64,000 bases of DNA from Melioribacteraceae bacterium 4301-Me (lineage in GTDB: Bacteria; Bacteroidota; Ignavibacteria; Ignavibacteriales; Melioribacteraceae): the NCBI GenBank assembly GCA_041538185.1, contig JBGORM010000002.1, forward strand, positions 1-64,000. Reading direction: 5' to 3'. A program made the translations under genes and the position numbers. The notes under the pieces are model-generated. The model saw only the letters and a program-made list of their open reading frames with translations. It made no database searches and was not told the DNA's origin. Each line of letters opens with the position of its first letter. Position 1 is the stretch's first letter. This document shows positions 58,583 to 64,000 of this stretch, in pieces.

Positions 58583-60226
58583 ATGCAAAAAACTTTAGAA
58601 ATAGTTTTAAGAAAATATAAAATCGTTTTCGTATTGGTTTTATTAACTTTGATGCTGCTGGCATGGCATAATAAATTTGTTCAAGACGATGCATTCATAT
58701 CTTTTAGATATGCAAAAAACTTTGCAGAAGGAATAGGTCTAGTTTTTAACAAAGGTGAAAGAGTAGAGGGTTATACAAATTTTTTATGGACCATGCTTAT
58801 GTCACTTTCATTTAAGCTTGGTTTTGATCCTGTTTTATTTTCATATTATGCTGGGATTACATTTTTTGTTATTTCATTATTGTTTACCTATAAAATAGCT
58901 GAAATAGCTTTTGATTTTTGGGAAGAAAACAGCTCTAAACTTCTTTCGCTTTTAGTAGTAATACTTCTTGGAACAAACTATACTTTTAGCGCTTACGCTA
59001 CTGGCGGTTTAGAAACTCAAATGCAGACCGCTTTTGTTACTGCCTCTGTTTTTTTCTTTCTTAATGTGCTTTATAAAAAAAAGGAATCTTATCTTAATCT
59101 TTTCTTTATTTCATTATTATTAATTATATCGGTGCTTGTCAGACCAGATTCTTTAGTATTCGTGTTTTTAATTTTTTTTGGGTTCTTTTATTTAAGAGAA
59201 GAACGAAATACAGCAAATAAAATTTTAGTTGTACAAAGATTTTTGGTATTGCTAGTACCATTTTTGACGGTTCTAATTGCATATTTATTGTGGAAATTAT
59301 TTTACTATGGCGATATACTGCCAAATTCATTTTACACAAAAGTAGGAGGAATAGAATCTATCCCTGCTGGGCTAATTTATATTGGTTTGTTTTTCAGCTC
59401 GTACTGGCTTTTCCCAATTCTTATTTTATTTCCTTTTTACCTCAATAAATTTGTAAAAAAAAATAACACTACAATTAAATTCCTTTCTTTTATAATTGTT
59501 GTGTGGCTCTTATACTTAGTTAAAATAGGTGGCGATTTTATGGAATTTAGATTTTTAGTACCGATTTTGCCATTTCTTTTTGTTGTAATTGTTTGGACAA
59601 TTTATGCATTAATTGAAGAAAAAAAAGTAAGATACGCACTAATAGTTATAATTATACTTGGTTCAATTTACCATAAAGTTACGTTTCATTACTTGCATGG
59701 TATTGAGAGTATAAAAAATCTTGCTGGGCATCTTTACGATGAAAATCAAAATTGGATTGAGGTAGGTAAAAGATTACATGAGCTCTTTCCTAACAGAAAC
59801 GTTACAATTGCTGTTTCAGCTGCAGGTGCAGTCCCATTTTATTCTGAATTACCCGCTGTGGATATGTACGGAATAAATGACAGCGAAATTGCCAAAAATG
59901 GGATTATAATTGGCAATAGACCTGGTCATCAGAAATTTTCAACAATAGGTTATCTCTATGATAAAAGAGTTAATTTATTGATTGGCGAGCCCTTTGTTGT
60001 AAAAAAGTCGTTTATAGATTGTAGCATTACAGAAAAAATGTTTGAAGATTTTTTTAAATACAGGCTGAATGATTTACAATTAAAGAAGCCAAGGTTACTT
60101 AGAACAAGTTTAGACTCTGGTTATGATTTATATTTTTTGTATCTAATAAAAAACACAAGAGTTGACAGTCTAATAAATGAAGGAAGAATAAGAGTTATAC
60201 AACAAGAAAAATTTTCTGCTGATTGA
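58583..60226 (+). CDS. GT-C fold membrane glycosyltransferase (AftB/ArnT-like)
   Basis: The 547-aa protein has about ten membrane helices and an extracytoplasmic C-terminal part. After the first helix comes KFVQDDAFISFRYAKNFAEG, the Asp-Asp and Arg motif of GT-C enzymes using lipid-phosphate sugars, followed by GLVFNKGERVEGYTNFLWTM. This opening resembles mycobacterial arabinofuranosyltransferases and similar surface-glycan enzymes. It would transfer a sugar from a polyprenyl carrier on the outer face of the inner membrane. Donor and acceptor are unknown. Confidence 0.8.
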   Translation: MQKTLEIVLRKYKIVFVLVLLTLMLLAWHNKFVQDDAFISFRYAKNFAEGIGLVFNKGERVEGYTNFLWTMLMSLSFKLGFDPVLFSYYAGITFFVISLLFTYKIAEIAFDFWEENSSKLLSLLVVILLGTNYTFSAYATGGLETQMQTAFVTASVFFFLNVLYKKKESYLNLFFISLLLIISVLVRPDSLVFVFLIFFGFFYLREERNTANKILVVQRFLVLLVPFLTVLIAYLLWKLFYYGDILPNSFYTKVGGIESIPAGLIYIGLFFSSYWLFPILILFPFYLNKFVKKNNTTIKFLSFIIVVWLLYLVKIGGDFMEFRFLVPILPFLFVVIVWTIYALIEEKKVRYALIVIIILGSIYHKVTFHYLHGIESIKNLAGHLYDENQNWIEVGKRLHELFPNRNVTIAVSAAGAVPFYSELPAVDMYGINDSEIAKNGIIIGNRPGHQKFSTIGYLYDKRVNLLIGEPFVVKKSFIDCSITEKMFEDFFKYRLNDLQLKKPRLLRTSLDSGYDLYFLYLIKNTRVDSLINEGRIRVIQQEKFSAD

Positions 60227-60270
60227 AAAACAATTTATAGGCAATAAATTTTACACTGAATTCGGAAAAG

Positions 60271-61218
60271 TTATAATTCTGTGGATATACCAATTCGATG
60301 AAGGGAACCAGCAGACCCCAATGAAGAAAAGGCATAGTCAATTTTGTAATTACTAACCAAGAATCCAAATCCCAAATTAAACCCAGCTAAGCCGGCAGTA
60401 GTGCCAATCTTAAAGTCCTTTCTCTTTTGATTATCATATCCAAATCTTAGATTAAAACCGCTTTTAAAAATAAATTCTCCACCAATTGTAATATTTTGAA
60501 ACCTATCGAAGAATTCATTTTGTTTTTCATTTAGTCGATTAAATGACCAATAAAATTTAAATGGAAGTTTTTCGAGTTGTTTTGTAAAACCTAATCTAAT
60601 ATCAAGGGGCAGTTCTTCCTTTGTATTAAAATAAGGTGTAATTTGGCTTCCAAGATTAAGAATTGCGAATCCAATGTTCCAGTTTGATTGTGGAATAGAG
60701 TAGTGCAAACCTAAATCAAATGCATAAGCAGACGAGTACTGTTTAGCAATTGAGGAATAAATAAATTTAGCATTTATACCATAATAAAAATTTTCTCCGA
60801 GTTCGTTACCATATCCAATAGTAAAAGCAATATCGTTGGCAGAAAATTCTCCAGTTTTAACGCCATCATAAGTTGCTTCGGTAAAATTGCCATAATTTAT
60901 ATATTGAATGGCAGCAGCAAATCTGCCAATGCCTTCAAACTCTTTAGAGTAAATTAAACTAGCAGAATTAATATCCATTAAATATTTAAGAAAAGAAAAT
61001 GAGATCGGGGAACCTTTAAGAAAATTCACACCTGCAGGATTATATAAAATTGTATTTGGGTCATCATTGGCAGCTACGAAACTTCCGGCAAGAGCTGCTG
61101 CACGCGGGCTATAATCTAATCGAAGAAATTCGTAAGTGTTTTGTCCCTTTATTGATGCGTTCTGTAATAACATTAAACTAACCTGAAAAAACATCAATGT
61201 AAACACACTTTTTTTCAT
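60271..61218 (-). CDS. PorQ/PorV-family outer-membrane beta-barrel protein
   Basis: The 315-aa protein has a signal peptide (about residues 1-25) and the family opening YEFLRLDYSPRAAALAGSFV with PNTILYNPAGVNFLKG. A series of alternating beta strands follows, ending with an aromatic-containing barrel strand (SLHRIGISTEL). This pattern is shared by PorQ and PorV of the type IX secretion system; the start fits PorQ better. It fits with the type IX sorting tail on the cytochrome at the left end of the window. Confidence 0.85.
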   Translation of the reverse strand: MKKSVFTLMFFQVSLMLLQNASIKGQNTYEFLRLDYSPRAAALAGSFVAANDDPNTILYNPAGVNFLKGSPISFSFLKYLMDINSASLIYSKEFEGIGRFAAAIQYINYGNFTEATYDGVKTGEFSANDIAFTIGYGNELGENFYYGINAKFIYSSIAKQYSSAYAFDLGLHYSIPQSNWNIGFAILNLGSQITPYFNTKEELPLDIRLGFTKQLEKLPFKFYWSFNRLNEKQNEFFDRFQNITIGGEFIFKSGFNLRFGYDNQKRKDFKIGTTAGLAGFNLGFGFLVSNYKIDYAFSSLGSAGSLHRIGISTEL

Positions 61219-61491
61219 TTTTTCCCATTTTTTAACAAGCGATTTTAAGGATTATAATTTCCAAAGGCAAGGTGAATATTAAGAGTTTTAGCAGATCTGT
61301 CAAATTTTTTATTGAAAAAAGTTTATCTATCGAATCAACAAGCTATAACTAATTTTTGAACTAAATTAGTTATTAGGCAGTAATAATTATAGTGACTGCT
61401 TTATTTTAACATTGCCTATGGAATATTTCTAAAAATGTTTTGACCGAATGTTTCTTCAGAGATGACAGAATGTAATTTTTGTTACAAATGT

Positions 61492-63258
61492 CTACCTCAC
61501 GCGAATATGCAGTTCGGTTAATTGTTCCTCGCTCACGTAAGAGGGGGATTCATCCATCAACGACATTCCGCTGGATGTTTTAGGGAAAGCAATTACGTCT
61601 CTTATTGAAGATTCACCAGCAAAAAGCATGACTAATCTATCGAAGCCAAAAGCAATACCACCATGAGGAGGTGCACCATACTTAAATGCATTCATTAAAA
61701 AGCCAAATTTTTCTTGAGCTTCTTCATTCGATATACCTAGTACTTTGAACATTTTCGCTTGAAGTTCAGCACTGTGTATTCTTATACTGCCTCCTGCTAT
61801 TTCATTGCCATTTAGTACTAAGTCGTAAGCCCTTGCTTTAACTTTGGAAGGGTTCTTATCCATCTCATTTATATCTTCTAACTTTGGTGAGGTGAAGGGA
61901 TGGTGCATAGCATAGTATCTGTTAGTTTGGTCATCCCATTCGAATAATGGAAAATCTGTTACCCACAAAAGTGAAGGTTTAGCATTTGGTTGAATCAAAT
62001 TTAGTCGTCTTGCCATTTCGATTCGTAATTGCCCCATAATTGAAAGCGTTCTTAATTTTGGTCCGGACAAAATAAAAATTAAATCGCCGTTAGATGCTTT
62101 CATTTTAGTTATAATATTGGATTTCTCTTTTTCTGTAAGGAATTTAGCAATAGGAGCATCAAGGTCGTTATCTTTTACTCGCATCCAAATTAGCCCACCT
62201 GCCCCAAGTTTTTTAACATAGTCAGTTAGAACATCTAATTGGTTTCGAGTATAATCTCCGCATCCTTTTGCTAACAACCCAGTTAAGATTCCATTGTTTT
62301 GCAGCGCATCTTTGAAGACTCTAAATTCTGTGTTATTTAATGCGTCATTTAAAGTTACCATTTCTAAGTCGAAACGAAGATCTGGTTTATCGCTGCCATA
62401 TTTTTCCATTGCTTCATCAAAGGTTAGGCGTGGGATGGGAAGTTGCAATTGATAATTCATGATTTCTTTAAAGAACAATTGCATTAAACCTTCTACAATT
62501 TCAAAGACCTCATCCACATCAACAAAAGACATTTCCACATCAATTTGAGTAAATTCAGGTTGCCTGTCAGCTCTTAGGTCTTCATCTCTGAAGCATTTTA
62601 CTATTTGAAAATATCGGTCAAAACCGGAGACCATTAACAATTGCTTATACTGCTGCGGTGATTGAGGCAGGGCATAAAATTTACCTTTGTGTAATCTGCT
62701 GGGGACTATAAAATCTCTTGCCCCTTCTGGTGTACTTTTCATTAGTACCGGGGTTTCAATCTCAACGAAATTATTTTGGTCGAAATACTTTCTGGTTAAT
62801 TGATACATTTTATGCCGAAGCAATATATTGCTTTGCATTTTTGGTCTTCTTAAATCAATATAGCGGTATTTAAGTCGAATGTCTTCACTTACGTCAACAT
62901 TGTCTTCAATTGGAAATGGTGGGGTTTCAGATTGGTTAAGAATTATTAGCTTGTCCACTTTAACATCAATAAATCCTGTAGGAATTTGTGGATTTTCAGT
63001 CCCCTCTGGTCTTTTTCTAACTTTGCCTTCGACAGAAATTACATATTCACTTCTTAGTTTTTTGGCTAACTCATGTGCTTCTGAATTATACGAAGGTTCA
63101 AAAACTATCTGAGTTATACCATATCTATCTCTTAAATCAATAAATATTACACCCCCTAAGTCTCGTCTCGTGTTGACCCATCCGTTCAACACTACTTCTT
63201 CACCTATATTTTTTTCTCTTAATTCTCCGCAGGTATGTGTTCTTCTTTTAAATTTCAT
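61492..63258 (-). CDS. aspS: Aspartyl-tRNA synthetase (bacterial type)
   Basis: The 588-aa class II enzyme charges tRNA-Asp. It has an N-terminal anticodon-binding OB fold (RTHTCGELREKNIGEEVVLN), class II motifs (FVEIETPVLMKSTPEGARDF, QSPQQYKQLLMVSGFDRYFQ, FRDEDLRADRQPEFTQIDVE), the bacterial GAD insertion (about 290-410) and the C-terminal PPHGGIAFGFDRLVMLFAG. Length is typical of bacterial AspRS. A Bacteroidota-type promoter lies at 63294-63325. Confidence 0.97.
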   Translation of the reverse strand: MKFKRRTHTCGELREKNIGEEVVLNGWVNTRRDLGGVIFIDLRDRYGITQIVFEPSYNSEAHELAKKLRSEYVISVEGKVRKRPEGTENPQIPTGFIDVKVDKLIILNQSETPPFPIEDNVDVSEDIRLKYRYIDLRRPKMQSNILLRHKMYQLTRKYFDQNNFVEIETPVLMKSTPEGARDFIVPSRLHKGKFYALPQSPQQYKQLLMVSGFDRYFQIVKCFRDEDLRADRQPEFTQIDVEMSFVDVDEVFEIVEGLMQLFFKEIMNYQLQLPIPRLTFDEAMEKYGSDKPDLRFDLEMVTLNDALNNTEFRVFKDALQNNGILTGLLAKGCGDYTRNQLDVLTDYVKKLGAGGLIWMRVKDNDLDAPIAKFLTEKEKSNIITKMKASNGDLIFILSGPKLRTLSIMGQLRIEMARRLNLIQPNAKPSLLWVTDFPLFEWDDQTNRYYAMHHPFTSPKLEDINEMDKNPSKVKARAYDLVLNGNEIAGGSIRIHSAELQAKMFKVLGISNEEAQEKFGFLMNAFKYGAPPHGGIAFGFDRLVMLFAGESSIRDVIAFPKTSSGMSLMDESPSYVSEEQLTELHIRVR

Positions 63259-63293
63259 TTTTATTTAATACTCCAATGAAAATTTTTTAGGCG

Positions 63294-63325
63294 CAAAGAT
63301 AACGATTTAAGTAAGGTTTAACAAA
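63294..63325 (-). promoter_or_regulatory. Bacteroidota-type promoter of aspS
   Basis: On the minus strand TTTG, 20 bp, then TATCTTTG matches the TTTG / TAnnTTTG consensus. It ends about 36 bp before the aspS start codon. Confidence 0.6.
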
Positions 63326-63401
63326 TAAACTTGTGCAGTTGAGTTTTTAATTATGAGCTTAAAAAGTTGATTTGAAATCTCCCGCCGTGTCGGAGTCTAT
63401 A

Positions 63402-63440
63402 ATTTATTATTTATTATTTATTATTTATTATTTATTATTT
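63402..63440. repeat. Tandem heptanucleotide repeat (ATTTATT, 5.6 copies)
   Basis: Five perfect units of atttatt are followed by attt. The run lies about 75 bp upstream of the aspS promoter and about 90 bp downstream of the DUF3108 gene stop (both minus strand). Confidence 0.9.
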
Positions 63441-63531
63441 AATGTTTATAGGCAACTGAGATAATTTATTACAGCTTGTCAGCTTTGGAGGTAAATTTTT
63501 TATTGGAAAATTTAGATTGAATTTATAGGAT

Positions 63532-64000
63532 TTATTTTACTTTTGAAGTCAATTTAGCTGACAATCCCTCGTAATTTGTAAGTTCTGCATCAATAGAACC
63601 AATGATAATTTTAGTTTTTACTTTAACTGGAATTTTTAACTGGTCATCAGTCAACCAAATTAAAATACTGCCCTCACTTTTAAATAATCCGCCGGCAACA
63701 ACTAAAGGCTCAACAATTATGCAATCAAATTCACCTGCTGCAACTGAAACTCTTTCACGGCCTCTAAAAACGACATCAAGCGGATAAACTTTATCCTTAT
63801 AAAAATTTTGTAAGTTAAATTTGTCACCCGATTTCATTTCAGAATAGTCGAAAGTGCGGGCAAGATAAAAAGCAGAAAGTATGTCATTTACATATTGTGG
63901 TATTTCATAAGAACCTTCTGAGGTTTTAGCGATACCTCTTCTTTGGTCGAAAAATGCCGAGAAATCTCTTGAATACCCGCCTTCCCTAATATGTTGCTCG
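63532..64000 (-). CDS. DUF3108 protein, C-terminal part (5' end beyond window)
   Basis: The frame is open from the right edge (EQHIREGGYSRDFSAFFDQR) to the stop at 63532, giving 156 residues of a protein whose start is outside the window. It has the DUF3108 pattern: QYVNDILSAFYLART, an F-x-L-x-x-F-Y-K-D-K-V-Y-P-L segment, RERVSVAAGEFDCIIVEPLV and SILIWLTDDQLKIPVKVKTK. Members are exported beta-rich proteins of unknown function. An ATG at 63837 is internal and not the true start. Confidence 0.82.
   Translation of the reverse strand, partial: EQHIREGGYSRDFSAFFDQRRGIAKTSEGSYEIPQYVNDILSAFYLARTFDYSEMKSGDKFNLQNFYKDKVYPLDVVFRGRERVSVAAGEFDCIIVEPLVVAGGLFKSEGSILIWLTDDQLKIPVKVKTKIIIGSIDAELTNYEGLSAKLTSKVK

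Noticed and set aside
63402-63440. CRISPR array
   Set aside because: The repeats are 7 bp with no spacers, and there are no cas genes.

Overview
The window is AT-rich, densely coding bacterial DNA. It most resembles the Ignavibacteria/Chlorobi side of the Bacteroidota. Three things point there: a type IX secretion (Por) sorting tail on a multiheme cytochrome, a PorQ/PorV-type outer-membrane protein, and promoters of the form TTTG-N19/20-TAnnTTTG upstream of aspS and alaS. The assignment is by gene families only, since there is no rRNA in the window. No tRNA, CRISPR array, complete insertion sequence or prophage was seen, so this looks like ordinary chromosome with many small intergenic repeats.

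Layout. 1-8.6 kb: a secreted nine-heme cytochrome c runs off the left edge, divergent from an OmpR-type two-component pair, an APC permease, a PMA1-type proton P-type ATPase and a HEAT-repeat protein. 8.7-16 kb: an NAD-dependent epimerase-like protein, a GDSL lipoprotein, then a minus-strand run (ATP-cone/uridine-kinase fusion, duplicated DMT-like membrane protein, DUF5362, CDF-like transporter), OsmC and DUF2203. 16.4-26.3 kb: DUF1015 with serC, a thioesterase, a TRAP transporter whose binding protein is on the opposite strand, an aldehyde dehydrogenase with the tag glycosylase, and DUF423. 26.4-36.5 kb: a frameshifted PhoH-like gene, the methionine cluster metY-lysC-metX, PEP carboxylase and an aspartate-type aminotransferase. 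36.6-48.6 kb: aroE with a TPR protein, a degenerate galactokinase-like protein, transketolase, an M16 protease and alaS. 48.9-64 kb: an ECF sigma/anti-sigma pair, an arginase-PspC-membrane protein run, DUF2905, a purine permease, lipoamide dehydrogenase, a TPR protein, a GT-C glycosyltransferase, PorQ, aspS and a partial DUF3108 gene.

The most interesting part is the 600-bp leader before metY. A good promoter is followed by two consecutive short ORFs, each carrying a run of methionine codons (M-x-M-M-M) and each followed by a Rho-independent terminator. In both, the end of the short ORF can pair with the 5' arm of its terminator, and a segment before the Met codons can pair with the end of the short ORF. 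This is the 1:2 / 2:3 / 3:4 layout of ribosome-mediated attenuation, here apparently for methionine and in tandem. The downstream genes make homoserine ester (metX), homocysteine (metY) and aspartyl phosphate (lysC). PEP carboxylase and an aspartate aminotransferase lie next to them, so the block covers most of the carbon route from PEP to methionine.

A second theme is small palindromic repeats. One family (arms around CCAC-N3-GTGG) occurs between genes and also inside the reading frames of lysC and probably alaS. Another (GTCGGTTC/GAACCGAC) abuts the 3' end of one gene. MITE-like inverted repeats fill the gaps near 19, 20 and 51 kb.
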